Source: Agrobacterium genomosp. 13 str. CFBP 6927
Lineage (GTDB): Bacteria > Pseudomonadota > Alphaproteobacteria > Rhizobiales > Rhizobiaceae
Assembly (NCBI GenBank): GCA_900012615.1
Contig: LT009756.1
Coordinates: forward strand, 715,730-779,729
Direction: 5' to 3'
Length of the DNA stretch: 64,000 nucleotides
Of the stretch, positions 1 through 8,501 are shown in pieces (the first letter of the stretch is position 1; each line of letters begins with the position of its first letter). The notes beneath the pieces were generated by a model that saw nothing but the letters and a program-made list of their open reading frames with translations, was not told where the DNA came from and did not search any database. Made by a program: the position numbers and the translations under genes.

Positions 1-2
1 GT

Positions 3-41
3 CGCAGCGCCGTCGAGCAACAACAGGTGCCCGGGTTCTGA
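3..41 (+). CDS. Possible 3' end of an upstream gene (partial)
   Basis: An open frame enters from the left edge and ends at a TGA at 39-41 (last residues QQQVPGF). In rhizobia this position upstream of DUF983 and SURF1 is usually the end of the cytochrome c oxidase assembly or subunit III genes, so it may be the tail of such a gene. Thirteen codons are too few to recognise a family, so this is a positional guess only. Confidence 0.25.
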   Translation, partial: RSAVEQQQVPGF

Positions 42-61
42 GGCAAGCTTCCAGGAGATTG

Positions 62-140
62 GACGTCATCCTCGGGCTTGACCCGAGGATCCATAGCCCG
101 CTGAAATCGTGGGTCCTCGGGTGAAGCCCGAGGAGGACGG
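62..140. repeat. RIME-like palindromic repeat, short GC-rich type
   Basis: Two imperfect palindromes of the form CCTCGGG-N-CCCGAGG (around 70-89 and 115-134) flank a short spacer. The same arrangement recurs at 8370-8446. This matches the dispersed mosaic intergenic repeats of Rhizobiaceae. It lies just upstream of the DUF983 gene and could fold into two hairpins in RNA. Confidence 0.7.
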
Positions 141-173
141 GCGAGGGGTTAGGCAACTTCGCGGGAGGTCATC

Positions 174-560
174 ATGTCAGAACCATCAAACGGCAATTTT
201 GCGCCTGTTGATCCCATCAAGGTGGGCTTGAAAGGCTGCTGCCCGCGTTGTGGTAACGGCCGGCTGTTCGACGGTTTCCTGACGCCGAAACCGGCCTGCA
301 GCGCCTGCGGGCTGGATTATGGCTTTGCCGATGCGGGTGATGGCCCGGCCGTCTTCGTCATGCTGATTGTGGGTTTTCTGGTCGTCGGTCTGGCGCTCTG
401 GTTCGATCAGCGTTTTGGCCCGCCCGTCTGGGTGCATGTCATGCTCTGGTTGCCTTTCACGGTGATTGTCTCGCTCGTGCTGCTGCGCAAGCTGAAAGGG
501 ATCATGATTGCGCTGCAATACCGCAACAATGCAAGCGAAGGCAGGCTTGATCGTGAATGA
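174..560 (+). CDS. DUF983 family membrane protein
   Basis: 128-residue small membrane protein. The N-terminal part holds a zinc-ribbon-like pair of motifs, CPRCG (about residues 23-27) and CSACG (about 42-46), followed by two hydrophobic helices (about 58-80 and 88-107). This is the usual layout of the DUF983 family, which in alphaproteobacteria sits in the aa3 cytochrome c oxidase biogenesis cluster. The start is supported by a GGGAGG Shine-Dalgarno sequence at about 160-165. The gene overlaps the likely GTG start of the SURF1 gene by 8 bases, so the two are probably translationally coupled. A role in oxidase assembly is inferred from context; its biochemical function is not established. Confidence 0.88.
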   Translation: MSEPSNGNFAPVDPIKVGLKGCCPRCGNGRLFDGFLTPKPACSACGLDYGFADAGDGPAVFVMLIVGFLVVGLALWFDQRFGPPVWVHVMLWLPFTVIVSLVLLRKLKGIMIALQYRNNASEGRLDRE

Positions 561-1305
561 TGTTTCCCACATGAAGGCGGCGGAAAGACGGGTCTGGTTT
601 GCTGCGCCGCTTGTCCTGCTGGCACTTGCCATCCTGCTCGGGCTGGGCACCTGGCAGGTGAAGCGGCTCTATTGGAAAGAGGCCCTGATGGCCGATATCG
701 AGGAGCGGCGGAGCGCAAGCCCGGCCACGCTCTCCGACATCGAGACCATTACAAAAAGCGGCGGCGAGATAGAATATCGCAGGGTCAGCCTTTCCGGCAC
801 GTTCGATCACGCCCGCGAACGGCATTTCTTCGCCACCCATCAGGGCAGAACCGGCTATTATATCTATACGCCGCTGACGCTTGCCGATGGCCGAATTCTC
901 TTCGTCAATCGCGGCTTCGTGCCCTTCGAGATGAAGGAACCGGCAGAGCGCCCCGACGGCCAGGTTGCCGGCGAGGTGACGATCACCGGACTGGCGCGCG
1001 CGCCGCTCGTCACTAAACCATCTTCCCTGCTGCCGGATAATGATGTCGCCAAGAACATCTTCTATTGGAAGGATCTGGCGGCGATGGCCTCGAGCGTCAA
1101 TATCCCGTCGGACCGGCTGGTCCACCTCTTCGTCGATGCCGATAATGCGCCCAATCCCGGAGGCTGGCCTGAAGGTGGCGTGACGCTGATAGATTTGCCC
1201 AACAATCACCTGCAATATGCGATAACGTGGTATGGCCTGGCGGTGGCCCTTGTCATCGTCGCCGGTTTTGCCTATTTCCGGAACGGTAAGGCGCAGGGTG
1301 AATAA
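553..1305 (+). CDS. SURF1 family cytochrome c oxidase assembly protein
   Basis: About 250 residues with the SURF1 architecture: an N-terminal transmembrane helix (LVLLALAILLGLGTWQ), the conserved GTWQVKRLYWK segment just after it, a periplasmic domain containing NRGFVPFE, and a C-terminal transmembrane helix ending near the stop. SURF1 proteins bind heme a and help insert it into cytochrome c oxidase in the inner membrane. GTG at 553 is the preferred start because it overlaps the DUF983 stop; an ATG at 571 is the alternative, and an ATG at 508 would overlap the upstream gene too far. It is followed by ispH, the usual rhizobial order. Confidence 0.9.
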   Translation: MNDVSHMKAAERRVWFAAPLVLLALAILLGLGTWQVKRLYWKEALMADIEERRSASPATLSDIETITKSGGEIEYRRVSLSGTFDHARERHFFATHQGRTGYYIYTPLTLADGRILFVNRGFVPFEMKEPAERPDGQVAGEVTITGLARAPLVTKPSSLLPDNDVAKNIFYWKDLAAMASSVNIPSDRLVHLFVDADNAPNPGGWPEGGVTLIDLPNNHLQYAITWYGLAVALVIVAGFAYFRNGKAQGE

Positions 1306-1369
1306 AGCACGTGCCGTCCGATAATGGCTGGTTATCGGGCAAGGCCAAGGAGCAGGCCAAGGAGCAGGA

Positions 1370-2416
1370 ATGAACATCGCCGTTTCCAAACCCCCTTTGA
1401 CAATAAGGCTGTGCGGACCGCGCGGCTTTTGCGCGGGCGTGGACCGGGCGATCCAGATCGTTGTGCTGGCGCTGAAGGCCTATGGCGCGCCGGTCTATGT
1501 TCGCCATGAAATCGTGCATAATCGCTATGTGGTGGAAGGGCTTGAAGCCAAGGGCGCGGTCTTCGTCGAGGAGCTGCATGAGATCCCCGTCGAGCACCGC
1601 GAGCAGCCGGTGGTCTTTTCCGCCCATGGCGTGCCGAAATCCGTGCCTGAAGACGCGCAGGCGCGCAACCTTTTTTATCTCGATGCCACATGCCCGCTGG
1701 TCTCCAAGGTGCACAAACAGGCCATGCGCCACCAGCGCCTCGGCCGCCATGTCGTGCTGATCGGCCATGCCGGTCACCCTGAGGTCATCGGTACCATGGG
1801 TCAGCTGCCCGAAGGCACGGTCTCGCTGGTCGAGACGGTGGAGGATGCGGGTGTTTATGAGCCGGTGGACCGTGAAAACCTCGGTTTCGTTACCCAGACG
1901 ACACTGTCGGTCGATGATACCGCCGGCGTCATCGCCAGGCTGCAGGAACGCTTCCCGGCCATTCAGGCGCCTGCCGCCGACAGCATCTGTTACGCAACCA
2001 CCAACCGTCAGGATGCGGTAAAGCAGGCGGCGCCCGGCTGCGATCTGTTCATCGTCGTTGGCGCCCCCAATTCCTCCAATTCCAAGCGGCTGGTGGAAGT
2101 GGCGCTGCGCGCCGGCGCCAAACATTCCGTGCTGGTACAGCGTGCGGCGGAAATCGACTGGGATGCGATCGGCGATATCCGCACCGTTGGTCTTTCGGCT
2201 GGCGCCTCCGCACCGGAAGTCATCGTCGATGAGATCATCGAAGCTTTCAAGGCGCGGTTCGACACGACGCTCGATCTGGCCGTCACGGTGGAGGAAACGG
2301 AACATTTCCTCGTCAATCGCGAGCTGCGCAGTATCGAACTGACGACGGACGACATGGCTTTCGTCAACGGCAATGCCAGCAATGCGCTTCCGCCGAAAAC
2401 CGCCGCCGGTGCCTGA
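1370..2416 (+). CDS. ispH: 4-hydroxy-3-methylbut-2-enyl diphosphate reductase IspH (LytB)
   Basis: 348 residues. IspH carries out the last step of the MEP isoprenoid pathway, reducing HMBPP to IPP and DMAPP with an iron-sulfur cluster in the cytoplasm. The three conserved cluster cysteines are visible in [11 protein letters not shown] near the N-terminus, [12 protein letters not shown] near residue 105 and [10 protein letters not shown] near residue 205. The HAV-type histidine segments ([24 protein letters not shown]) and the NSSNSKRL motif are also present. Length matches the family. A strong 45-base stem-loop separates it from thrB. Confidence 0.97.
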   Translation: MNIAVSKPPLTIRLCGPRGFCAGVDRAIQIVVLALKAYGAPVYVRHEIVHNRYVVEGLEAKGAVFVEELHEIPVEHREQPVVFSAHGVPKSVPEDAQARNLFYLDATCPLVSKVHKQAMRHQRLGRHVVLIGHAGHPEVIGTMGQLPEGTVSLVETVEDAGVYEPVDRENLGFVTQTTLSVDDTAGVIARLQERFPAIQAPAADSICYATTNRQDAVKQAAPGCDLFIVVGAPNSSNSKRLVEVALRAGAKHSVLVQRAAEIDWDAIGDIRTVGLSAGASAPEVIVDEIIEAFKARFDTTLDLAVTVEETEHFLVNRELRSIELTTDDMAFVNGNASNALPPKTAAGA

Positions 2417-2420
2417 AACG

Positions 2421-2465
2421 GAATGACGGTCAATGCGGCTGGCCTTCGCGTTGCATCCGTCATTC
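2421..2465. repeat. Long stem-loop between ispH and thrB
   Basis: GAATGACGG at 2421-2429 pairs with CCGTCATTC near 2457-2465, and inner arms (CAATGCG with CGCGTTG) extend the stem. No T-run follows, so it is not an obvious intrinsic terminator. It could be a partial mosaic repeat or an RNA-stability element inside the ispH-thrB transcript. Confidence 0.5.
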
Positions 2466-2508
2466 TCACCCCAGATTTTCACCCTTTCCTTCATCAAGAG
2501 ATTTGAAA

Positions 2509-3477
2509 TTGGCAGTTTATACGGACATCACCGAAGATGATCTGAGGAATTTCCTCACGCAATATGACGTCGGCAGCCTCACTTCCTATAAGGGCATTGC
2601 CGAAGGCGTCGAAAACTCCAATTTCCTGCTGCACACCACCAAGGACCCGCTGATCCTGACGCTTTATGAAAAGCGCGTGGAAAAAAACGATCTGCCTTTC
2701 TTCCTCGGCCTGATGCAGCATCTGGCCGCCAAGGGCCTGTCCTGCCCCCTGCCGCTGCCGCGCAAGGATGGCGCGTTGCTGGGCGAACTGTCGGGCCGGC
2801 CGGCGGCGCTTATCTCCTTCCTTGAAGGCATGTGGCTGAGAAAGCCGGAAGCGAAGCACTGCCGCGAAGTCGGCAAGGCGATGGCCGCCATGCATCTGGC
2901 GGGCGAGGGGTTCGAAATCAGACGGCCGAACGCACTCTCCGTCGAGGGCTGGAAGGTGCTTTGGGACAAATCCGAAGACCGCGCCGACGAGGTGGAGAAG
3001 GGCCTGAAAGACGAGATTCGCCCCGAGATCGATTATCTCGCCGCCCATTGGCCGAAGGATCTGCCAGCCGGCGTCATCCATGCCGATCTGTTTCAGGACA
3101 ATGTGTTTTTCCTCGGCGACGAGCTTTCGGGTCTGATTGATTTTTACTTCGCCTGCAACGATCTGCTCGCTTATGACGTGTCGATCTGCCTCAATGCCTG
3201 GTGCTTCGAAAAGGATGGCGCTTATAACGTCACCAAGGGCAAGGCGCTCTTGGAGGGTTACCAGTCGGTGCGCCCGCTGAGTGAGGCGGAACTGGAGGCG
3301 CTGCCGCTTCTGGCGCGCGGTTCGGCGCTGCGTTTCTTCCTGACGCGGCTTTACGACTGGCTGACGACGCCGGCCGGCGCGCTGGTGGTGAAAAAAGATC
3401 CGCTGGAATATCTGCGCAAGCTGCGGTTCCACCGCTCCATCGCCAATGTCGCCGAATATGGGCTGGCCGGCGAATGA
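2509..3477 (+). CDS. thrB: Homoserine kinase
   Basis: About 322 residues of the APH/ChoK-fold ThrB type found in alphaproteobacteria and Pseudomonas. It phosphorylates homoserine to O-phosphohomoserine, the substrate of threonine synthase, also in this window (13.4-14.8 kb). Visible motifs are [11 protein letters not shown] near residue 30, the kinase catalytic loop [13 protein letters not shown] near residue 190 and [11 protein letters not shown] after it. TTG at 2509 (protein begins MAVYTD) is preferred over TTG at 2503 because AAGAG at 2496-2500 is then well spaced. Its stop overlaps the rnhA start as ATGA. Confidence 0.95.
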   Translation: MAVYTDITEDDLRNFLTQYDVGSLTSYKGIAEGVENSNFLLHTTKDPLILTLYEKRVEKNDLPFFLGLMQHLAAKGLSCPLPLPRKDGALLGELSGRPAALISFLEGMWLRKPEAKHCREVGKAMAAMHLAGEGFEIRRPNALSVEGWKVLWDKSEDRADEVEKGLKDEIRPEIDYLAAHWPKDLPAGVIHADLFQDNVFFLGDELSGLIDFYFACNDLLAYDVSICLNAWCFEKDGAYNVTKGKALLEGYQSVRPLSEAELEALPLLARGSALRFFLTRLYDWLTTPAGALVVKKDPLEYLRKLRFHRSIANVAEYGLAGE

Positions 3478-3914
3478 AACATGTCGATATTTTCACCGAT
3501 GGCGCCTGCTCCGGCAATCCCGGTCCCGGCGGCTGGGGTGCCGTGCTGCGTTATGGTGAGGTGGAGAAGGAACTCTCCGGCGGCGAGGCCGAGACCACCA
3601 ATAACCGCATGGAACTGCTGGCGGCGATTTCGGCGCTCAACGCGCTGAAAAGCCCCTGCGAGGTCGATCTTTATACCGACAGCGCCTATGTGAAAGACGG
3701 CATCACCAAATGGATTTTCGGCTGGAAAAAGAAGGGCTGGAAAACCGCCGATAACAAGCCGGTCAAGAATGTCGAGCTGTGGCAGGCGCTGGAAGCGGCG
3801 CAGGAGCGCCACAAGGTAACGCTGCATTGGGTCAAGGGCCATGCCGGCCACCCGGAAAACGAGCGCGCCGATGAACTGGCGCGCAAGGGCATGGAGCCCT
3901 TCAAACGGCGGTAA
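3474..3914 (+). CDS. rnhA: Ribonuclease HI
   Basis: 146 residues, the normal length for bacterial RNase HI, which cuts the RNA strand of RNA-DNA hybrids (R-loops, Okazaki primers). The catalytic acids are present: [14 protein letters not shown] at the N-terminus, the glutamate in NNRMELLA, the aspartate in YTDSAYV, and the late aspartate in ENERADELA. The ATG overlaps the thrB stop (ATGA), indicating translational coupling. The thrB-rnhA arrangement is common in rhizobia. Confidence 0.97.
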   Translation: MKHVDIFTDGACSGNPGPGGWGAVLRYGEVEKELSGGEAETTNNRMELLAAISALNALKSPCEVDLYTDSAYVKDGITKWIFGWKKKGWKTADNKPVKNVELWQALEAAQERHKVTLHWVKGHAGHPENERADELARKGMEPFKRR

Positions 3915-4037
3915 TGGAAACCTGTCTTATTCGGCCTGTGTAATCCGGGCCATATCTAATCCGGGGTTGTGAAAACTGAAACCCGATTTATCTTGTCGTC
4001 AAACAGCCGGACAGTCCGGCGGAGGAGAGGAATTCGG

Positions 4038-4346
4038 ATGATCCTGCATTGTGTATTTTTGCGCTTCAAGGCTGCGACGGCATCCTCTGAAAAACAAGCG
4101 GTGTTCGAAGCGATTGCGGCCCTGAAGGACGTGATACCGGGCATCATCGATGTAAAATACGGCCAGAATGTTTCGCCCGAGGGCCTGAATGGCGGTTTCG
4201 TCGACGGTTTTATCGTGACGCTTGAAAGCCCCGAGGCCCGCGACGATTACCTCGCCCATCCCCAGCATATGGAAGTCGGCGAGCGCCTCGTGTCGCTGAC
4301 CGATGGCGGTCTGGCCGGGCTTCTGGTGTTTGATATGAATGTCTGA
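4038..4346 (+). CDS. Stress-responsive Dabb (A/B barrel) domain protein
   Basis: 102-residue protein beginning MILHCVFLRFK, typical of the ferredoxin-like dimeric alpha/beta-barrel (Dabb) family. Conserved features are the early HCVFLRF strand, the DVKYGQNVSPEG turn, and the HPQHMEVGERL helix near the C-terminus. The start is fixed by a strong GGAGGAGAGG ribosome-binding site at 4021-4030. Family members are often stress-induced or small-molecule-binding, but no substrate can be named here. An intrinsic terminator follows directly. Confidence 0.85.
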   Translation: MILHCVFLRFKAATASSEKQAVFEAIAALKDVIPGIIDVKYGQNVSPEGLNGGFVDGFIVTLESPEARDDYLAHPQHMEVGERLVSLTDGGLAGLLVFDMNV

Positions 4347-4350
4347 GGGA

Positions 4351-4378
4351 AGGGCGGCTTGGCCGCCCTTTTTGTTTT
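4351..4378 (+). terminator. Intrinsic terminator after the Dabb gene
   Basis: AGGGCGGC at 4351-4358 pairs perfectly with GCCGCCCT at 4362-4369 around a 3-base loop, followed by a T-rich tract (TTTTTTGTTTT). It begins 5 bases after the stop codon. Confidence 0.9.
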
Positions 4379-4430
4379 GTCGCTAAAAGCAGCGTTGATG
4401 CGTTTGGCGATGTCGTGTCAGTCGATACAC

Positions 4431-4544
4431 CGTCACCCCGGACTTGATCCGGGGTCCAGTGCGATCAAGTCCTTGATCGCAAAAGACTCTTATCAAGGCG
4501 CAGACGCGCCGTGGCTGGATGCCGGATCAAGTCCGGCATGACGG
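4431..4544. repeat. RIME-like mosaic repeat
   Basis: The element opens with a palindrome (CCCCGGACTTGATCCGGGG) and closes with GCCGGATCAAGTCCGGC. The internal part contains GATCAAGTCCTTGATC and the GACTCTT and GCGCAGACGCGCC blocks. The same blocks recur at 15644-15757 and in diverged form at 30889, 37053, 49661 and 54106. It lies between two convergent genes. Confidence 0.85.
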
Positions 4545-4564
4545 AGAGACTAAGCCACCTGCCC

Positions 4565-5050
4565 TCAAAGCTGCTCGATCATCGCAGCAGCGGCCGAAAC
4601 CGTCGCCTGACCGGGGTTTTCTTCCACGTTGAGCGACTTCACCACGCCGTCTTCGACCAGCATCGAATAGCGCTTGGAGCGCACACCGAGGCCGCCGCCG
4701 GAAAGGTCGGCATCAAGGCCAAGTGCCTTGGTGAAAGAGGCATCCCAGTCGGCGAGGAAGTGGATTTTGCCCTGACCGCCGGACGATTGCGCCCATGCGC
4801 CCATAACGTGCCAGTCATTGACGGCGACAACGGCGATGTCATCCACGCCTTTTGAGAGAATGGTGTCGCGGTTTTCAAGATAGCCCGGCAGGTGGTTCAG
4901 CGAGCAGGTGGGGGTGAAAGCGCCGGGCACGGCGAAGAGAACCACCTTCTTGCCGCCGAAAAGCGCGTCCGTGGTGGTTTCCACCGGGCCGTCGGCCGTC
5001 TTTTCCTTGAAGGTTGCGGAAGGCAGTTTTTCGCCGATCTTGATGGTCAT
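4565..5050 (-). CDS. Peroxiredoxin (Prx5 type)
   Basis: 161 residues, matching the AhpC/TSA Prx5 subfamily that reduces peroxides and alkyl hydroperoxides with thiol donors. The peroxidatic site is in FAVPGAFTPTCS (about residues 39-50), with the conserved Thr and Cys. The segment KYSMLVEDGVVKSLNVEENPG near the C-terminus is characteristic, as is the conserved arginine just before it (GVRSKRYS). No second N-terminal domain such as glutaredoxin is fused. Probably cytosolic, since no signal peptide is seen. Confidence 0.93.
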   Translation of the reverse strand: MTIKIGEKLPSATFKEKTADGPVETTTDALFGGKKVVLFAVPGAFTPTCSLNHLPGYLENRDTILSKGVDDIAVVAVNDWHVMGAWAQSSGGQGKIHFLADWDASFTKALGLDADLSGGGLGVRSKRYSMLVEDGVVKSLNVEENPGQATVSAAAAMIEQL

Positions 5051-5172
5051 GTCCGTGCTCCTGTAGCCGTTCGGTTCGCGCGACTATAGAGCAACCAAAT
5101 GAAACGTGTCATGCGGTTTTCGCGGGAAATTCCACTGCGGAGGCGATCGCTCAAGCGTGGCGGCAAAACCCA

Positions 5173-6021
5173 TCAGGGCTTCGGGAAATTCAGCATCGTC
5201 TCCATGGCCCGGTCGCCGGATTTGACCAGAATCGGCCAGCTATTGCCCTGCACCTGATAGGTTTTCGGCAGGCCCTTGATGTTCATGTAGAAAGAGAGCT
5301 TGCGCTTGTCGCGCACCAGGTTCTGCGGTTCGTAATAGGCAAAGCCCGAGGGACCGGCGATGAAGATTTCGGTCTCCTTCGGTGCGTTTTCCGGAAGCTG
5401 CAGCTGCACGCCAAGCATGGTCTTGTCGGGCGTGATGTGGAAATCGGTCACCTTGAAATCGTCGGATGCGGCTTCGGGCAGCGTCTCGCGCGCCTCTTCC
5501 AGCAATCGTCGTTCTTCGCCGTCATCATCGCCCGCCTGGCCGCGGTCGATCGAAAACGTCGCCTCGAAAGGGATACAGATATTCTGGCAGACGCCGATGA
5601 AGGCGGTGAGGTCGATCTTCCCGCCTGCGGATGTGTCGGCGGCTTTCAGCTGGAAGGGAAGGCTGACGGCGTGATCATAGCCGATATCGGTAATGTCGCC
5701 GTTTTCAATCAGCTTCGGAACCGGGTAGGCCATGGTGGTAAGGCTGACACCGCTTGCCGGGTCGAGCCTGATCTGAGGCGGTATGCCGGCTTCTCCCGGC
5801 TCCCGCCAATAGGTTATCCAGCCGTCTTTCGGCTCGATCTGCAGCACGCCGCGCACCACGCCGTCCGCATCCATCGCAAGGCTTGCCACGCGCATCTGGC
5901 CGCCTTCGCTTCTGGCCCAGTCGGTAATCTCTGCCCGGGCGGCTTGCCCGCTGCCGAGGACGGCGGCGAATGCGGCGAGGAAGCGAAGATGTGAAAATCG
6001 AAAGAATGTCCTGAAGCTCAT
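5173..6021 (-). CDS. Periplasmic DsbD-alpha (thiol:disulfide interchange N-terminal domain) protein
   Basis: 282 residues with an N-terminal signal peptide (cleavage likely near ARAEI). The mature part resembles the DsbD N-terminal domain: DGWITYWREPGEAGIPPQIRL and the conserved segment FIGVCQNICIPFEATF, which carries the two cysteines of the exchange site. It lacks the membrane and thioredoxin domains of full-length DsbD, so it is a stand-alone alpha-type domain common in rhizobia. A role in periplasmic thiol redox or metal handling is inferred. It lies upstream of, and in the same direction as, the peroxiredoxin gene (122 bases apart). Confidence 0.85.
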   Translation of the reverse strand: MSFRTFFRFSHLRFLAAFAAVLGSGQAARAEITDWARSEGGQMRVASLAMDADGVVRGVLQIEPKDGWITYWREPGEAGIPPQIRLDPASGVSLTTMAYPVPKLIENGDITDIGYDHAVSLPFQLKAADTSAGGKIDLTAFIGVCQNICIPFEATFSIDRGQAGDDDGEERRLLEEARETLPEAASDDFKVTDFHITPDKTMLGVQLQLPENAPKETEIFIAGPSGFAYYEPQNLVRDKRKLSFYMNIKGLPKTYQVQGNSWPILVKSGDRAMETMLNFPKP

Positions 6022-6181
6022 TCTTTCCGTCTAACCCAACATCGCCCGGCGGACCAGTTACGAATTCGTGCGGTTCATCATTTTCGGTTGATTGATCGGG
6101 CGCTATGCCGCATCCTGTTCCCTGTCGAAGTGCGAACGCCTTTTCCGTTCAAGAACGGAATTCGGCCTGCTGGAGGCGCCG

Positions 6182-6787
6182 GTGAGCTTTTCAACCCTGA
6201 TGGACAAACGCGAACGTGGCTTTCTCGATGGTCAGTTCCTCATCGCGATGCCGGGGCTGGACGATGGCAATTTTGCCCGTTCGGTAATCTATATCTGCGC
6301 CCATTCGGATGCCGGTGCCATGGGCTTCATCATCAACCGTCCGCAGCAGATCACCTTCACCGATATTCTGCTGCATCTGAAACTGGTTGATAGCAACGAC
6401 GCCATCATGCTGCCCAACCGCACCCGTGAATTTCCGATACAGTGCGGCGGTCCGGTCGAATCCGGTCGGGGCTTCGTGCTGCATTCGGATGATTACCTGA
6501 GCGAATCCAGCATTCCGGTCAGCGACGACATTTCCCTGACGGCGACGCTCGATATCGTCCGCGCCATTTCCAACGGCCGCGGCCCGCAAAGGGCCACCAT
6601 GCTGCTGGGTTATGCCGGCTGGGGACCGGGGCAGTTGGAAAACGAGATCGCCAATAATGGCTGGCTGAATTGCCCGGCCGCCGAAGAGCTGATCTTCGAC
6701 CGCGGACTGGACAATAAATATGAGCGCGCGCTTGCGTTGATGGGCGTCGACCCGCGCATGCTCTCGCCCGATGCCGGCCACGCCTGA
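6182..6787 (+). CDS. yqgE: YqgE/AlgH family protein
   Basis: About 201 residues of the UPF0301 (YqgE/AlgH) family. Conserved blocks are [47 protein letters not shown] and [18 protein letters not shown] at 6182 is preferred because GGAGG at 6172-6176 is 5 bases upstream; an upstream ATG at 6092 would add about 30 poorly conserved residues. AlgH in Pseudomonas affects alginate and other regulation, but the molecular role of the family remains unclear. It is divergent from the DsbD-alpha-like gene. Confidence 0.92.
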   Translation: MSFSTLMDKRERGFLDGQFLIAMPGLDDGNFARSVIYICAHSDAGAMGFIINRPQQITFTDILLHLKLVDSNDAIMLPNRTREFPIQCGGPVESGRGFVLHSDDYLSESSIPVSDDISLTATLDIVRAISNGRGPQRATMLLGYAGWGPGQLENEIANNGWLNCPAAEELIFDRGLDNKYERALALMGVDPRMLSPDAGHA

Positions 6788-6818
6788 GTTTTCCGCCGCT
6801 TTCACGCGTCTGCCGGCT

Positions 6819-6844
6819 GGAACCAAACCTTGCTCCCTCACGTT
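6819..6844 (+). promoter_or_regulatory. EcfG-type general-stress promoter upstream of the CsbD gene
   Basis: GGAAC at 6819-6823 and CGTT at 6841-6844 are separated by exactly 17 bases, matching the alphaproteobacterial EcfG (sigma-EcfG) consensus GGAAC-N16/17-CGTT. It is 53 bases upstream of the CsbD ATG. Confidence 0.75.
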
Positions 6845-6896
6845 AGTCACCCGGAAAGCCGGACAAGACAGTGCGGTTAAACTAGGGAGCAGTGAC

Positions 6897-7088
6897 ATGG
6901 GTAGCACATCAGACAAGATCGCCGGTAAAGCCAACGAAGTCGCCGGCAAGGTCAAGAAGAGCGTCGGCGAAGCGACCGGCAACAACGAGTTGCGCGCCAA
7001 GGGTGCGGCCCAGGAAACAAAGGGCAAGATCCAGAAAAACGTTGGCAAGGCCAAGGATGCCGTCAAGGGCGCCGTTGATCGGATGTAA
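6897..7088 (+). CDS. CsbD family stress-response protein
   Basis: 63-residue hydrophilic, lysine- and alanine-rich protein with the CsbD pattern: [24 protein letters not shown] followed by a second [10 protein letters not shown] repeat. CsbD proteins are general-stress proteins in many bacteria (sigma-B dependent in Bacillus). The start has AGGGAG at 6884-6889, 7 bases away. The GGAAC-N17-CGTT promoter upstream fits control by the EcfG stress regulon. Molecular function is unknown. A perfect 11-bp stem-loop lies 43 bases after the stop. Confidence 0.92.
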   Translation: MGSTSDKIAGKANEVAGKVKKSVGEATGNNELRAKGAAQETKGKIQKNVGKAKDAVKGAVDRM

Positions 7089-7130
7089 TCTCGCCCGACG
7101 GATTGCGCCTCTCTGACGATGCGGCGCTCG

Positions 7131-7162
7131 GAGCGCATGTGTGACAGCACATGCGCTCTTGT
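7131..7162 (+). terminator. Stem-loop, probable terminator of the CsbD transcript
   Basis: GAGCGCATGTG at 7131-7141 pairs perfectly with CACATGCGCTC at 7148-7158 around a 6-base loop. The following T-tract is weak (TTGTCGTC), so termination may be partial. Confidence 0.6.
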
Positions 7163-7175
7163 CGTCTGAGGGGCC

Positions 7176-7200
7176 GGAACGTCCGGCTTGTTACGCCGTT
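7176..7200 (+). promoter_or_regulatory. EcfG-type general-stress promoter upstream of the metallopeptidase gene
   Basis: GGAAC at 7176-7180 and CGTT at 7197-7200 with a 16-base spacer. The next gene starts at 7259, leaving a short leader. This is the second such promoter within 400 bases. Confidence 0.75.
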
Positions 7201-7258
7201 CGTGTTGATATTCTACGTTTGCCTCCACCCCACCTGATCCATCGCAAGGGTTTCATCG

Positions 7259-8353
7259 ATGAAGCTTTTCTCCTGCGCTTCCTGCGGCCAGCCGGTCCAT
7301 TTCGACAATCGTTTCTGCGTCTCCTGCGGTCATCGTCTGGCCTTCGTGCCGGAACGCCTTTCCATGGAAGCGCTTGCACCCGCGGGCGAGCCGAACTGGC
7401 AGATCGTTGCCCAGCCGGAAAAGCAGGTGCGTTTCTGCGCCAATGAGGTGAATGACATCTGCAACTGGTCTGTCCCGGCGGAAAGTGACAGCGCCTTTTG
7501 TCCGGCCTGCAGCCATAATCGTCTGGTGCCTGATATCGCGACCGAGCAGGGGATCGAACAGTGGCGACGTCTCAGCCAGGCGCAGCGCCATCTGTTTTAT
7601 TCGATCTTGCGGCTCGGCCTGCCGCATCCCAACCGGGATGCCGATCCTGCGGGTGGGCTGGTCTTCGACTTTCTGGTCGATGAGGTGGCGCCCGACGGTT
7701 CTGTCATTCCCGCCATGACCGGTCACGATGAGGGCCTGATCGCCATCCGTGCGGCGGAAGCCGATGATGCGACGCGCGAGCAGGTGCGCGCCAACATGAA
7801 CGAGCCCTACCGCACCATGCTCGGCCATTTCCGCCACGAGGTCGGGCATTTCATCTGGAACAAGCTGGTGCGCGATGAGAACCGGCTGGAAGCCTGCCGC
7901 GCCGTGTTCGGTGACGAGCGCGAGGATTATGCGGCGGCGCTGCAACGCAATTACGAGCAGGGACCGCGGCCCGACTGGCAGGAGAATTTCATAAGCTCCT
8001 ATGCCTCCGTCCACCCATGGGAAGATTTCGCCGAATGTTTCGCCCATTACCTGCATATCGTCGACACGCTCGAAACGGCGCGCGCCTTCGGTGTGGCGAT
8101 CGATCCGGACGGACATGAGGAAATGGCCGCAGAGGTGACGTTCGATCCCTACAAGGCCCGCAGCGCCGCGCAACTGGTCAAGGCCTGGATTCCGCTCAGC
8201 GTCGCCATCAATTCCATCCAGCGCAGCATGGGGGAGGCGGACCTCTATCCCTTCGTGCTGACGCCGCCGGTGGTGACGAAGATGGAATTCATTCACGACC
8301 TCCTGCATGGGAGGGTGGCGGCGGATGCACAGCCGGTGATGATGGTTCAGTAA
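7259..8353 (+). CDS. Putative zinc-ribbon metallopeptidase (Peptidase_Mx family)
   Basis: 364 residues. The N-terminus is a zinc ribbon with two CxxC knuckles (CASCGQ near residue 6 and CVSCGH near 21), followed by another Cys-rich segment (FCANEVNDICNW...FCPAC). The middle holds the gluzincin motif RHEVGHFIW near residue 199, with a further acidic residue in PWEDFAECFAHYLH about 60 residues on, as expected for the family DUF/Peptidase_Mx. No signal peptide is seen, so it is probably cytoplasmic. AAGGG at 7246-7250 supports the start. The EcfG-type promoter upstream suggests stress induction. Substrate is unknown. Confidence 0.85.
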   Translation: MKLFSCASCGQPVHFDNRFCVSCGHRLAFVPERLSMEALAPAGEPNWQIVAQPEKQVRFCANEVNDICNWSVPAESDSAFCPACSHNRLVPDIATEQGIEQWRRLSQAQRHLFYSILRLGLPHPNRDADPAGGLVFDFLVDEVAPDGSVIPAMTGHDEGLIAIRAAEADDATREQVRANMNEPYRTMLGHFRHEVGHFIWNKLVRDENRLEACRAVFGDEREDYAAALQRNYEQGPRPDWQENFISSYASVHPWEDFAECFAHYLHIVDTLETARAFGVAIDPDGHEEMAAEVTFDPYKARSAAQLVKAWIPLSVAINSIQRSMGEADLYPFVLTPPVVTKMEFIHDLLHGRVAADAQPVMMVQ

Positions 8354-8369
8354 GGAACGCCTTACCCTC

Positions 8370-8446
8370 GACGTCATCCTCGGGCTTGACCCGAGGATCC
8401 ACAACCACCTGCGACAATGGATCCTCGGGTCAAGCCCGAGGATGAC
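8370..8446. repeat. RIME-like palindromic repeat, short GC-rich type
   Basis: Opens with CCTCGGGCTTGACCCGAGG and closes with CCTCGGGTCAAGCCCGAGG, the same type as at 62-140. It lies between the convergent metallopeptidase and GGDEF-EAL genes and may serve as a transcription barrier. Confidence 0.8.
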
Positions 8447-8501
8447 CTCGCGTTAGGTAGAGGGGGAGGGGGGAATGCGCTACTACTGCAACCTATCCCC
8501 C

